Of a stretch of 64,000 nt of DNA, positions 8,442-17,444 are shown piece by piece. The stretch is from contig NZ_CP166730.1 of assembly GCF_041320665.1 (NCBI RefSeq), positions 496,001-560,000 of the forward strand, written 5' to 3'. Source of the stretch: Comamonas sp. GB3 AK4-5. GTDB taxonomy: Bacteria > Pseudomonadota > Gammaproteobacteria > Burkholderiales > Burkholderiaceae_C. Position numbers and translations under genes: made by a program. Each line of letters opens with the position of its first letter. Position 1 is the first letter of the stretch. Below the pieces are notes generated by a model. The model was given only the letters and a program-made list of their open reading frames with translations. It made no database searches and was not told the origin of the DNA.

Positions 8442-9191
8442 TCAGTGGCTCCACTCGGTATGAACAGCCGTCTGTGGCGGTGCCACAGGCTCGGCTTGCT
8501 CTAAGCATTGTAGCGACCAACGTTGCAGTTGCCGGGGATGCTGGGGGTTGAGCTGCATCACCAGCGGCTCCACATGCAGGTGGTGCATGGCGCACTTGAC
8601 CACCATTTGCAGATTGTGTGCGATGCCGGTGTCCGGGCTCATGGTGACCAGCTTGGCGGTCAGGCCGGCATGCATCAGCGTGTGCTTGAGCGCACGGTAG
8701 CTGCGCAGCACATTGCGGCCCTGGGCAGGCACCATCAGCAGCGGTGGGCGGGTAGCACCTTGCAGCACGGGGCTGAGCAGCAGTTCCGGCGCCACGATCA
8801 CCACCAGTGCGTGGTTGCGTAGGTGGCGGTGCAGCAAATCCAGGGCGCGCACACCTTGCTGGCGTGCACGGTGGGCCAGTTGCACCAGGCCGCGCGCGGC
8901 GGGCAGGGTGGCCACGCTGTGGCTGGCCTCATGCCCCACGGGCAGGGCGACAAAGCCGGTGCCGCTGTGGGGCTGCAGCAGATCCTGCAGGCCGGGAGAT
9001 TCGGTGGTTTCCTTTTGCGTGCCATCCAGCACCACCACGGGGTAGCCCTGTTGCTGCAAAAGCGCGCAGGCCGCCCACAGATCCTGGGTGCCAGCCATGT
9101 CGCCGCCAGGGAGCACGCTGAGCACACGCAGCTGCGATGCCGGGCCTTGCCATTGCAGGCCGTCGCCTTGGTGGAGGCTGTGCTCAAGCAT
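8442..9191 (-). CDS. FlhG/FleN-like protein without a Walker A motif
   Basis: A 249-residue protein in the position of flhG, the MinD-type ATPase that limits flagellar number with FlhF. Its start overlaps the flhF stop by 8 bp (ATGCTTGA). Residues 22-60 follow the MinD pattern: strand RVLSVLP, a loop, a helix, then YPVVVLDGT. The loop reads PGGDMAG, however, where active FlhG has GKGGVGKT, so there is no lysine for ATP binding. Later text (LMVPAQGRNVLRSYRALKHTLMHAG) fits a degenerate FlhG. I infer an inactive or re-purposed paralogue; the family assignment rests largely on position. Confidence 0.65.
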   Translation of the reverse strand: MLEHSLHQGDGLQWQGPASQLRVLSVLPGGDMAGTQDLWAACALLQQQGYPVVVLDGTQKETTESPGLQDLLQPHSGTGFVALPVGHEASHSVATLPAARGLVQLAHRARQQGVRALDLLHRHLRNHALVVIVAPELLLSPVLQGATRPPLLMVPAQGRNVLRSYRALKHTLMHAGLTAKLVTMSPDTGIAHNLQMVVKCAMHHLHVEPLVMQLNPQHPRQLQRWSLQCLEQAEPVAPPQTAVHTEWSH

Positions 9192-10659
9192 GCAGGGCTC
9201 CGGCGCTGCGCGGCGATTCCGCGAAGAAGAAGTCCAGGTCCAGTGCCGATGGGTCAAAGGCCGAGCGGCTTTGGGTGCGCATGGAGGTGGCAACCAGTTC
9301 CGAGGCGTTGGCGCGCTCGAAGTCTTCAGGCACGCGCTGGCCGTTGGTGATGCCGCGCAGCTGCATCTGGTGGCGCACCAGGGCGTCCAGCGCAGGGCCC
9401 AGCTTCACGGCTTCGTCCACCTTGGAGAGGATGGTCTGCTTGCAGCCTTCGCTCTTGAAGGCGCCCAGGGCTTCGTCCAGGGTGTCGCCCTGGCTGCCGG
9501 CGTTGAGCACCAGCAGGCGCTGCACGCGCGGCAGGTCCAGCACGTTCAGAATGTCGTCCTTGCGCGGGTCACGGGGGGCCACGCCGGTGGTGTCGATCAG
9601 CACCATCTTCTTGCCGGACAGCAGGCTCAGCAGATCTTGCAGCGCCGCCTTGTCGTGGGCCAGATGGGCCACTACACCCAGCATGCGGCCGTAGGCGCGC
9701 AGCTGCTCATGGCCGCCGACGCGGTAGGTGTCCAGGGTGATCAGGCCCACGTTGTGGGCGCCGTGTACCTGAGCGCACAGGGCGGCCAGCTTGGCAGCCG
9801 TCGTGGTCTTGCCCACGCCGGTGGCACCCACCAGGGCGAAGACGCCGCCGGTTTCGTAAATAGGCGCCTGCTTGGCGTCGGTGTGCAGATTGCGTTCCAG
9901 CACGCCCATCAGCCAGCGCAGGGCTTCGGCAGGGCCGGCGCTCTGGGGCATGCGTTCCAGCAGGGCACGGCCCAGTGCGGGCGAGTAGCCGGCGCGGATG
10001 AGCTTGACCATCAGATTGGAGTGCAGCGGGCTGCGCTGGGTCTGGTTCAGCCAGGACAGGGTGTTGAAACGCTCTTCGATCAAGTCCTTCATGGACTGCA
10101 GCTCGTTCATCACCTGGGTGCCGGCGACGGGGGCCATGGCGGCAGCGTTCTTGCGTGGCTCCACGGGCAGCTCCACGGCCAGGCCGCGCAGCGGGTTGTG
10201 CTTGAGCACCGTGGGCGCTGTGGGCAGGGGGGCGCTATCGCGCACGGCGTCCAGGCGGTTCTTGCGGGCAAAGGTGGGCAGCTCGGCAGTGGCTTCATCT
10301 TCCATGCCGGGGTTGGCACCACGGCGGCGCAGCATGCGTTCGCGCACATAGTCCTGGAAGGACAGGGTGCTCATGGCCAGCTGCTCGGTGTCTTCGGCCA
10401 CGCTTTGCTGGGGCGAAGCCTTCATGACCTTGGGGGCTCGGGTTTCCTCGGCCTCGCGAGCCTGGATGGCAGATTGCAGACGCGAGCTGGGGCGGCTGTT
10501 CTGGTCCAGCTTGCCCAGGCCGTCTTCCGACGTGGCCATGACTTCCACACCCGTAGCGGTGCTGCGGTTGGACAGAATCAATGTGCCTTCTCCGAAGACA
10601 GCCCGTGCTTTGGCCAGGGCCTCGCGGGAGGTGGGGGCGGTAAAGCGTTGGATGTTCAT
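9184..10659 (-). CDS. flhF: FlhF, SRP-type GTPase for flagellar placement
   Basis: A 491-residue GTPase related to Ffh and FtsY that places flagella, typically at the pole. The first 25 residues are the conserved FlhF start, followed by a low-complexity linker to about residue 180. The NG domain has the P-loop GATGVGKTTTAAKLA near 278-292, LITLDTYRVGGHEQL, and VLIDTTGVAPRD. It overlaps flhA by 4 bp and the FlhG-like gene by 8 bp, suggesting translational coupling. Confidence 0.96.
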   Translation of the reverse strand: MNIQRFTAPTSREALAKARAVFGEGTLILSNRSTATGVEVMATSEDGLGKLDQNSRPSSRLQSAIQAREAEETRAPKVMKASPQQSVAEDTEQLAMSTLSFQDYVRERMLRRRGANPGMEDEATAELPTFARKNRLDAVRDSAPLPTAPTVLKHNPLRGLAVELPVEPRKNAAAMAPVAGTQVMNELQSMKDLIEERFNTLSWLNQTQRSPLHSNLMVKLIRAGYSPALGRALLERMPQSAGPAEALRWLMGVLERNLHTDAKQAPIYETGGVFALVGATGVGKTTTAAKLAALCAQVHGAHNVGLITLDTYRVGGHEQLRAYGRMLGVVAHLAHDKAALQDLLSLLSGKKMVLIDTTGVAPRDPRKDDILNVLDLPRVQRLLVLNAGSQGDTLDEALGAFKSEGCKQTILSKVDEAVKLGPALDALVRHQMQLRGITNGQRVPEDFERANASELVATSMRTQSRSAFDPSALDLDFFFAESPRSAGALHA

Positions 10660-12767
10660 GCGGATGCACCTTTAAGGATGGGGCCAATGCGGATGGTGTG
10701 CGTCTCGGGGATTTCGCTGTGGGCGAGCACCTGCAGACGGGGCGCGACACGACGTACCAGCTTGGAAATGGTGTTGCGAATGGAATCGGGAACCAGCAGG
10801 CAGGCGGGCAAGCCCATTTCTTCCTGGCGGTTGGCCACTTCGGCGGCGCGCTGGGTCAGCACGTCGGCCACGCCCGGGTCCAGCGACGGAGCGCTGGGGT
10901 TGGCCAGTGCCTGCACCAGCAGGCGCTCCAGACCGGGTTCGATGGCAATGACGTTGAGCTCGCGCGTCGGGCCGTAAATCTGTTGCACGATGGCCGGCGA
11001 CAGCGCAATGCGCACGCGGCGGGCCAGTTCGGCGGGGTCCTGGGTGCTGCCTGCATGCTCGGCCAGCGTCTCGATGATGGTGCGGATGTCACGGATGTGC
11101 ACCGAGTCCTCCAGCAGCAGCTGGAGTACTTTTTGGAACGTCGTGATGGACACCATTTTGGGAATGACTTCTTCGATCAGCTTGGGGGCCAGCTTGGCGA
11201 CATGCTCCACCAGCTGCTGCACTTCGGTACGGCTGAGCAGCTTGGAGGCCTGGACTTGCATCAAGTGTGACAAATGCGTCGCCATGACGGTTTCCGAATC
11301 AACGACGGTAAAACCAGCCATTTGCGCGGCTTCTTTCTGGCGCTCGTCGATCCAGTGGGCCGGCAGGCCGAAAGCGGGGTCGGTGGTGGGGGTGCCAATC
11401 AGCGGTGTGCTGATGCCGCCCGGGTTGATGGCCAGGTACATGCCGGGGAAGGCCTCGCCCTCGCCCACCATCACGCCGCGCAAGGTGATGCGGTAGGCGC
11501 TGGGCTTGAGTTCCAGGTTGTCGCGCACATGCACGGCCGGGGGCAGAAAGCCCACTTCCTGGGCGAACTTGCGGCGCACGCCCTTGATGCGGGTCAGCAG
11601 GTCGCCCTGGCGGCTCTTGTCCACCAAGGCGATCAGGCGGTAGCCCAGCTCCAGGCCCAGCAGGTCCACGGGCTGCAAATCGTCCCAGGTGGCTTCGCTG
11701 TCTTGCTGGGCTTGGGCCACGGCGGCTTGCTTCTGGCTTTCGCCGCTGGACTCGGACGAGGCCTGCTGCTTTTTGCGGTGGATCATCCAGGCGGCATAGC
11801 CAAAGGCCGAGCCCATGGACAGGAACACCAGATGGGGCATGTTGGGAATAAGGCCCAACATGATCAGGATGGCGCCGGTAATGCCCAGGGCACGCGGCGA
11901 CATGAACATCTGGGAGGCGATCTGCTTGCCGGTGTCTGCGTCCTTGCCCACGCGCGAGATCACCATGGCCGAAGCCACCGAGATCAGCAGGCCGGGAATC
12001 TGTGCCACCAGGGCGTCACCCACGGCCAGCAGGATGTAGCTATTGGCCGCATCACCCGCCGACAGGCCGTGCTGGGCCATGCCGATGATGAAGCCGCCGA
12101 AGATGTTGATCACCAGAATCAAGATGCCGGCAATGGCGTCACCACGCACGAATTTGGAGGCGCCGTCCATGGAGCCGAAGAAGTTGGCTTCTTCCTGCAC
12201 TTCCAGGCGGCGGCGCTTGGCCTCGGCCTCGTCGATCAGGCCGGCATTCAGGTCGGCGTCCACAGCCATTTGCTTGCCGGGCATGGCGTCCAGGGTGAAG
12301 CGGGCCGAGACTTCGGCAATACGCTCCGCACCCTTGGTAATCACCACGAAGTTGATCACCACCAGGATGGCGAACACGATCAGACCCACGGCGAAGTTGC
12401 CGCCAATCAGGAAGTGACCGAAGGCCTCGATCACCGCACCTGCTGCACCGGGACCGGTGTGGCCTTCCATCAGCACCACCCGGGTGGATGCCACGTTCAG
12501 CGACAGGCGCATCAATGTGGTGAGCAGCAGCACCGAGGGAAAGGCCGCGAAGTCCAGCGGCTTGATCATGTAGGCCGCCACCATCATCACCATCAGGGCG
12601 ATGGCGATGTTCAGCGTGAAGAAGGTGTCCAGCATCCAGGTGGGGATGGGCAGCACCATCAGCGCCAGGATGGCGATCACCAGGATGGGCGCGGCCAGGC
12701 CCTGGACCGCGGCCCCATGGGTGCCTGTCCATTGCTGCATCTGTTTTTTGAGTGCGGCGGTGTTCAT
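10656..12767 (-). CDS. flhA: FlhA, flagellar export gate protein
   Basis: A 703-residue inner-membrane component of the flagellar type III export apparatus. The N-terminal half has the predicted membrane segments (e.g. ILVIAILALMVLPIP) and the conserved cytoplasmic FHIPEP region near RFTLDAMPGKQMAVDADL. The C-terminal domain, which docks chaperone-substrate complexes, starts after about residue 350. It overlaps flhB by 4 bp (ATGA) and flhF by 4 bp. Confidence 0.97.
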   Translation of the reverse strand: MNTAALKKQMQQWTGTHGAAVQGLAAPILVIAILALMVLPIPTWMLDTFFTLNIAIALMVMMVAAYMIKPLDFAAFPSVLLLTTLMRLSLNVASTRVVLMEGHTGPGAAGAVIEAFGHFLIGGNFAVGLIVFAILVVINFVVITKGAERIAEVSARFTLDAMPGKQMAVDADLNAGLIDEAEAKRRRLEVQEEANFFGSMDGASKFVRGDAIAGILILVINIFGGFIIGMAQHGLSAGDAANSYILLAVGDALVAQIPGLLISVASAMVISRVGKDADTGKQIASQMFMSPRALGITGAILIMLGLIPNMPHLVFLSMGSAFGYAAWMIHRKKQQASSESSGESQKQAAVAQAQQDSEATWDDLQPVDLLGLELGYRLIALVDKSRQGDLLTRIKGVRRKFAQEVGFLPPAVHVRDNLELKPSAYRITLRGVMVGEGEAFPGMYLAINPGGISTPLIGTPTTDPAFGLPAHWIDERQKEAAQMAGFTVVDSETVMATHLSHLMQVQASKLLSRTEVQQLVEHVAKLAPKLIEEVIPKMVSITTFQKVLQLLLEDSVHIRDIRTIIETLAEHAGSTQDPAELARRVRIALSPAIVQQIYGPTRELNVIAIEPGLERLLVQALANPSAPSLDPGVADVLTQRAAEVANRQEEMGLPACLLVPDSIRNTISKLVRRVAPRLQVLAHSEIPETHTIRIGPILKGASA

Positions 12768-13936
12768 GCTGCAGGGCTTTCCATGGTGGATTGGGGTGAC
12801 GGTGACGGCTTGTGGTGGGGGTCCAGCTCAGGCGGGACATGGGGCTGGGTTAGCTCGCCTGGTGGCGGGCCATCGCCGTGCAACGCCGCTTTCAGGCGGT
12901 AGACATAGGCCAGCACCTGTGCCACAGCGGTGTACAGGGTGGAGGGAATGGATTGGTCCAGCTCGGCATGGGCGTAGAGCGCGCGGGCCAGCATGGGGGA
13001 CTCCAGCACCGGGATTTCATGGGCCTTGGCCACTTCACGGATCTTCAGCGCCACCAGGTCGGCGCCCATGGCCACCACCTGGGGTGCGGCCATGCTGGCT
13101 TCGTCATAGCGCAGGGCCACGGCGTAGTGGGTGGGGTTGGTGACCACAAAATCGGCCTTGGGCACGCGGCCCACGGAGGCGCGGTGTGCCACTTCACGCT
13201 GCTTCTGGCGCAGCTTGCCCTTGACTTCGGGGCTGCCTTCGGATTCTTTGTGTTCCTGTTTGACTTCCTGGTGGCTCATCTTCAGGCGGCGCAGGAACAG
13301 GAATTTCTGCAGAGGGATGTCGATGATGACGACCAGAAACACCACCAGCAGCATCAGCGTCACGCCGCCGGCGATCCAGTCGCCCACCTTGGCCAGGGCC
13401 GAGCTGCTGGGCTGCAGCGGCAGCATGGCCAGCTCGGGAATGCCGGAGCGCAGATACATCCAGCTGACCCAGGCCAGCACCGTGGTCAGCAGCACGTTTT
13501 TGGCGGCCGTCACCAGCTGTTGCATGGACAGCAGGTTTTTGATGCCGGACAGCGGGTTGACGCGGTTGAACTGGGGGGTGATGGGCTTGAGGCTCCACAC
13601 CCAGCCGCCAGCCATGACGGCGCTGATGATGGAGACGGTCGAGATCAGCGTGGCCAGGATCAGCACGGCCACCAGACCCACGCTGGCCATGTCGCCCAGC
13701 CGCTCCACCATTTGCTGGGGCGCACGCACGATGCTGGCGTTGAAGGAGAACTGGCGCAGCATGGCTTCATGCATGTGACGCACCATGGTGGGGCCGCCGA
13801 ACAAAACCACCAGCGCACCCATGCCCAGCACACTCAGGTGCGAGAGGTCACGCGAGCGTGCAGCCTGACCGTCTTTGCGGGTCTTCTGCAGTTTTCGCTC
13901 GGTAGCGGGTAGGTTTTTGTCTTGGCTGGATTCCAT
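12764..13936 (-). CDS. flhB: FlhB, export gate and substrate-specificity switch
   Basis: A 390-residue membrane protein that switches export from hook to filament substrates by self-cleavage. The chosen start MESSQDKNLPATERKLQ is the family beginning; the open frame upstream looks unrelated. Four hydrophobic segments precede the cytoplasmic domain, and the autocleavage motif NPTH is at residues 267-270 (VVTNPTHYAVAL). The C-terminus has a Pro/His-rich tail. The stop overlaps the flhA start. Confidence 0.96.
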   Translation of the reverse strand: MESSQDKNLPATERKLQKTRKDGQAARSRDLSHLSVLGMGALVVLFGGPTMVRHMHEAMLRQFSFNASIVRAPQQMVERLGDMASVGLVAVLILATLISTVSIISAVMAGGWVWSLKPITPQFNRVNPLSGIKNLLSMQQLVTAAKNVLLTTVLAWVSWMYLRSGIPELAMLPLQPSSSALAKVGDWIAGGVTLMLLVVFLVVIIDIPLQKFLFLRRLKMSHQEVKQEHKESEGSPEVKGKLRQKQREVAHRASVGRVPKADFVVTNPTHYAVALRYDEASMAAPQVVAMGADLVALKIREVAKAHEIPVLESPMLARALYAHAELDQSIPSTLYTAVAQVLAYVYRLKAALHGDGPPPGELTQPHVPPELDPHHKPSPSPQSTMESPAA

Positions 13937-14196
13937 GGCGGCACGTGGGAATGTCCGTGCCATTGTCCGCAGCGGGCTGCGGCGAGATGCCATGAAAAGC
14001 GGGGCAGACGCTGCGCTATTTCGGCGCCCATGGGTTTGGGCGGCGGCCAGAGTCTGCTAGGGGTGGGGCGCAGCGGGTGCTGCGATGCTCTGAAAATATG
14101 AGCTGCTTACGCTTTATGCAAGCGCCTTGCAGTCGTATTTTGATGTTGGTGCTGCGGCCTGGGGCTGCAGCGGTGTGCGCAAAAAGAGCGCCAGGC
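13937..14196. other. cheZ-flhB spacer (260 bp)
   Basis: No gene is seen. The right half holds a degenerate inverted repeat (14092-14140) described separately. The flhB-fliA string may have its own promoter here, but none is recognisable by eye. Confidence 0.4.
14092..14140. repeat. degenerate palindromic intergenic repeat
   Basis: The segment starts GAAAATATGAGCTGCTTACG, has GCAAGCGC in the middle and ends GTCGTATTTT, so AAAATA and TATTTT lie at its two ends with imperfect arms between. It resembles short palindromes that I recall as common between genes in Comamonadaceae. A weaker relative starts AAAAATAGGAGCT at 41333. Confidence 0.45.
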
Positions 14197-14886
14197 TTAA
14201 AAGCCCAGGCTGGCCAGCAAGTCGTCCACTTCCGACTGAGAGGTCACCACATTGGGGGTGTTCTCCGGGTCGACCACGGGGCCTTGCAGCGCTGGGTGGC
14301 CGTCGGCGGTGACTTCAAGCGGCGGGGCCTCTGCGGGCTCTTCCACGATGGTGGCCAGCACGGCGGCCGACGCCGGAGCGCTGTGGGTGGGGGCGGTCTG
14401 CAGCAGCAGATCCACCAGCTGCTGCTCCAGGTTGGAGGTCAGCTGCACCACTTTGGCGATCACCTGGCCGGTCAGGTCGTGAAAGTCCTGGGCCATCATG
14501 ATGGAGGTCAGGTGGCTGTCCAGGCGCGCATTGGCGGCGTCCATGGCTTCAAGGTGGTTCATGACCGTGCCCTTGGCCACCGCCGCCACCGGATCGGCCA
14601 CCAGGGCCTCACGCATCAGCTGGGTTTGCTGCACGATTCCGGTGTGCTCGTCCTTGGCCGTATCCACAATGCCCAGCACTTTTTCGGCGGCTTCGCCAGT
14701 CAGGCGGGCGATATAGGTCAGCCGGCTTTGCGCATCGGGCAGGGCGTCCACCGAGTCGCGCAGGCGTTCGGCGTAACCCAGCTCGCGCAGCGAGTTGTGC
14801 AATTGGCGGGTGAGCAGTCCCAACTTGTTGTGGACGTCACCCTGGTCATAGCTGCCGGGGAGAGGTGGAGTCGGCGCTTCAGACAT
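14197..14886 (-). CDS. cheZ: CheZ, CheY-P phosphatase
   Basis: A 229-residue protein that removes the phosphate from CheY. The long helical hairpin is visible (GEAAEKVLGIVDTAKDEH), with the active-site segment MMAQDFHDLTGQVIAKVVQL containing the catalytic glutamine of the family. The C-terminal tail QSEVDDLLASLGF is the CheY-binding peptide. It follows cheY by 4 bp. Confidence 0.95.
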   Translation of the reverse strand: MSEAPTPPLPGSYDQGDVHNKLGLLTRQLHNSLRELGYAERLRDSVDALPDAQSRLTYIARLTGEAAEKVLGIVDTAKDEHTGIVQQTQLMREALVADPVAAVAKGTVMNHLEAMDAANARLDSHLTSIMMAQDFHDLTGQVIAKVVQLTSNLEQQLVDLLLQTAPTHSAPASAAVLATIVEEPAEAPPLEVTADGHPALQGPVVDPENTPNVVTSQSEVDDLLASLGF

Positions 14887-14890
14887 GGGA

Positions 14891-15277
14891 TTACATCCCC
14901 ATCTTTTTCAATACCAGGTTGACTTTCTCTTCCAGCGTGGCCTTGGTGAAAGGCTTGACGATGTAGCCGGCGGCGCCACCTTGTGCGGCGGCCACGATGT
15001 CTTCCTTGCGGGCTTCCGCCGTCACCATCAACACGGGCAGGTGTTTGAGCTTTTCGTCGGCCTTGATTTCGGTCAGCAACTGGAAGCCGTTCATATTGGG
15101 CATGTTGATGTCCGTCACCACAAAGTCGAACTTGCTGTTGCGCAGCTTGTGCAGTGCCACCACACCGTCTTCGGCTTCATCTGCCTCTGTGAAGCCGCTC
15201 TCCTTGAGCAGGTTGCGCACGATGCGGCGCATGGTGGAAAAGTCGTCAACAATCAAAAAGCGAAGGGCATTGGCCAC
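14891..15277 (-). CDS. cheY: CheY, chemotaxis response regulator
   Basis: A 128-residue single receiver domain that carries the chemotaxis signal to FliM. The acidic pair is D11-D12, the phospho-acceptor is D56 (VVTDINMP), with T86 and K108 at the switch positions. The sequence is close to canonical CheY. It lies between motB and cheZ; no cheA, cheW or receptor gene is in this window. Confidence 0.97.
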   Translation of the reverse strand: MANALRFLIVDDFSTMRRIVRNLLKESGFTEADEAEDGVVALHKLRNSKFDFVVTDINMPNMNGFQLLTEIKADEKLKHLPVLMVTAEARKEDIVAAAQGGAAGYIVKPFTKATLEEKVNLVLKKMGM

Positions 15278-15348
15278 GGGAGGACCCTTTCGGTCGAAAT
15301 AGCTCAGTTTTCAGCGATGTGCCTGCGCGCATCCTACGCGACAAATTG

Positions 15349-16287
15349 TCACGAAGACGGCGTTGCAGGTACAGGATTGTCCTGCTTATCGGCAGGTTCA
15401 ATGGTTTCCTTGATCGCGTTTTTCCCCAAGAGACGTTCTTCGGCCTCATGGGTCAGCACGGTGATGGTGATGCGGCGATTTTGCGGGGCGCGTGGCTTGT
15501 CGAGGTAGAGCAAGTCACTGGCTGCCAGTCCGACCACGCGGGCCAGTTTGTCATCGGGCATGCCGGCGGCCACCAGTTCGCGGCGCGAGGCGTTGGCCCG
15601 GTCCGAGGAAAGTTCCCAGTTGCTATAGCCTCGGTCGCCGTTGCCGTAGGGGGCGGAGTCCGTGTGGCCAGCCAGGCTGATGCGGTTTTCCACGCCACCC
15701 ATGGCGGTCCCCACTTCACGCAGTATGTCGCGCATATAGGGTTTCAGAATGGCACTGCCGATGTCGAACATGGGCCGGTTTTGCTCGTCCACGATCTGGA
15801 TCTGCAGGCCGTCGGGCGTGACGTCGATGCGAATCTGGGACTTGTACTCGTTCAGCGTGGCGTTGCTGCTGATCATGGCGTCAATCTTGGCGCGCAGGGA
15901 TTTGATGCGTTGTGCGTCCTGCTGCGCCCGGATGGCGCGTGCCGAGCTGTCCGCCTTGCGGTGGTTGTTGTCCTGGTCGGCATCGGAGCGACGCACCTGG
16001 CCGTGAACCTTGGCCAGGTCGTTGCCGCCGCCGGGGATGATGCTGGAGCTGTTGCCAGAGCCGTCACCGCCCGCCATGGAGACTTTCAGCGGGGAGTTGA
16101 AGTAGGCCGCAATCCCTTGCAGATCACCTTTGGCGGTGGAGCCCAGCAGCCACATCAGCAGAAAGAAGGCCATCATGGCCGTCATGAAGTCGGCGTAGGC
16201 GATCTTCCAGGCGCCACCATGTGCACCATGCGCAGCCTTTTTGATGCGCTTGATGATGATGGGCTGCAGTTTTTTTTCGGTAGCCAT
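15349..16287 (-). CDS. motB: MotB, flagellar stator protein
   Basis: A 312-residue stator protein with one membrane segment (ADFMTAMMAFFLLMWLL), in which D33 is the proton-binding aspartate. The C-terminal OmpA-like domain, which anchors it to peptidoglycan, is visible as SLAGHTDSAPYGN and NWELSSDRANASRREL. It is 27 bp downstream of motA. Confidence 0.97.
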   Translation of the reverse strand: MATEKKLQPIIIKRIKKAAHGAHGGAWKIAYADFMTAMMAFFLLMWLLGSTAKGDLQGIAAYFNSPLKVSMAGGDGSGNSSSIIPGGGNDLAKVHGQVRRSDADQDNNHRKADSSARAIRAQQDAQRIKSLRAKIDAMISSNATLNEYKSQIRIDVTPDGLQIQIVDEQNRPMFDIGSAILKPYMRDILREVGTAMGGVENRISLAGHTDSAPYGNGDRGYSNWELSSDRANASRRELVAAGMPDDKLARVVGLAASDLLYLDKPRAPQNRRITITVLTHEAEERLLGKNAIKETIEPADKQDNPVPATPSS

Positions 16288-16314
16288 GGCGTGTCTTGAG
16301 CAGTCGGTTGGCGC

Positions 16315-17175
16315 TTACTTGGTGCTCTTGACGTACTCTTCCAGCTCCAGGAAGCCTGGGCGTTCGGTCGAGAACAATACCTTGCGGCCGAATTCAATCG
16401 CCGTGGGAGGGTTGTAGCCCTGCATGCTGGCAATCAGCGTGCACTTCACGCATTCCAGCTCCTTGGTGCCATCTTGGAAAATCTGTTCGATCACGCCGGC
16501 CAGTGGCTCCACCAGCGCATAGGCCAGCAAGATACCCAGGAAGGTTCCCACCAGGGCCGAGGCAATCATGCCGCCCAACACGGAAGGTGGCTGGCCCACG
16601 GAGCCCATGGTATTCACCACGCCCAGCACGGCGGCCACAATACCGAAGGCTGGCAAGGCGCCGGCCAGGCGCTGCAGTGCAGCGACAGGGCGGTGGTTTT
16701 CCTGGTGATGGGCCTCGATTTCGTTCTCCATCAGCGTCTCAATCTCGTGGGAGTTGAGGTTGCCGGAGACCATCATCCGCAGGTAGTCGGTGATGAACTC
16801 GACCAGGTGGTGGTCCGCCAGCAATTCGGGGTACTTCTGGAACATGGGCGATTGCTCGGGCTCTTCGACATCGGCCTCAACGGCCATCAGCCCTTCCTTG
16901 CGGGCTTTCTGCAGAAGGTCGTACAGCAAGGCCAGCAGGCTCATGAATCGCGCCTTGGTGTGTTTGGAGCCTTTGATGGCCAGCGGGATGGCCGCAGCCG
17001 TCGCCTTCAGCACCTTGGGCTGGTTGCTGACAATGAAGGCGCCAATGGCACCACCACCGATGGTGGCCATTTCAAAAGGTAGCGCCTTGGCCAGCACCGA
17101 CATATTGCCGCCGTGCAGTGCGTAGACGCCGAAGATGCAGCCGAAGGCCACAAGGTAACCGATGAGGACAAGCAT
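16315..17175 (-). CDS. motA: MotA, flagellar stator protein
   Basis: A 286-residue proton-channel subunit with four hydrophobic segments. The cytoplasmic loop has LLALLYDLLQKARKEGLMAVE, bearing the charged residues that touch FliG. The two conserved prolines are in LPAFGIVAAVLGVV and YALVEPLAGV. It heads the motA-motB-cheY-cheZ unit. Confidence 0.97.
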   Translation of the reverse strand: MLVLIGYLVAFGCIFGVYALHGGNMSVLAKALPFEMATIGGGAIGAFIVSNQPKVLKATAAAIPLAIKGSKHTKARFMSLLALLYDLLQKARKEGLMAVEADVEEPEQSPMFQKYPELLADHHLVEFITDYLRMMVSGNLNSHEIETLMENEIEAHHQENHRPVAALQRLAGALPAFGIVAAVLGVVNTMGSVGQPPSVLGGMIASALVGTFLGILLAYALVEPLAGVIEQIFQDGTKELECVKCTLIASMQGYNPPTAIEFGRKVLFSTERPGFLELEEYVKSTK

Positions 17176-17258
17176 GGGGAAATTGTGTCAGTCAGCAGGC
17201 CGAGCGATGGGAGGAAGAAGCAGAGAAAGAAAGCATATCTTCAGCGCTAGGGGCGATC

Positions 17259-17285
17259 TTATCGGGGGATGTGCAACTGAGCCAG
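17259..17285 (-). promoter_or_regulatory. possible sigma28 promoter of motA (weak)
   Basis: On the minus strand CCCGATAA (17259-17266) matches the FliA -10 in seven of eight positions and lies 83 bp before motA. The -35 at the right spacing is poor, so only the -10 supports it. Confidence 0.4.
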
Positions 17286-17384
17286 AAGTGTATTTTGGTC
17301 AACTGATTTTTCATTTTCTTTCATCCGGAGCCGGGTGGCGATCGTTTTCTAGGGAATGGCTCCTCGCTATGGGGTGGCGCATCA

Positions 17385-17427
17385 ATAAAAAACCGCTCTA
17401 CCGCAGCTTGTGAGCGGTAGAGCGGTT
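17385..17427 (-). terminator. terminator of the minus-strand flagellin
   Basis: Perfect inverted repeat AACCGCTCTACCGC / GCGGTAGAGCGGTT (17391-17404 and 17414-17427), followed on the minus strand by a run of T. It lies 17 bp after the flagellin stop at 17445 and prevents read-through into motA. Confidence 0.93.
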
Positions 17428-17444
17428 GTCGTGGGGGTGGCGGC

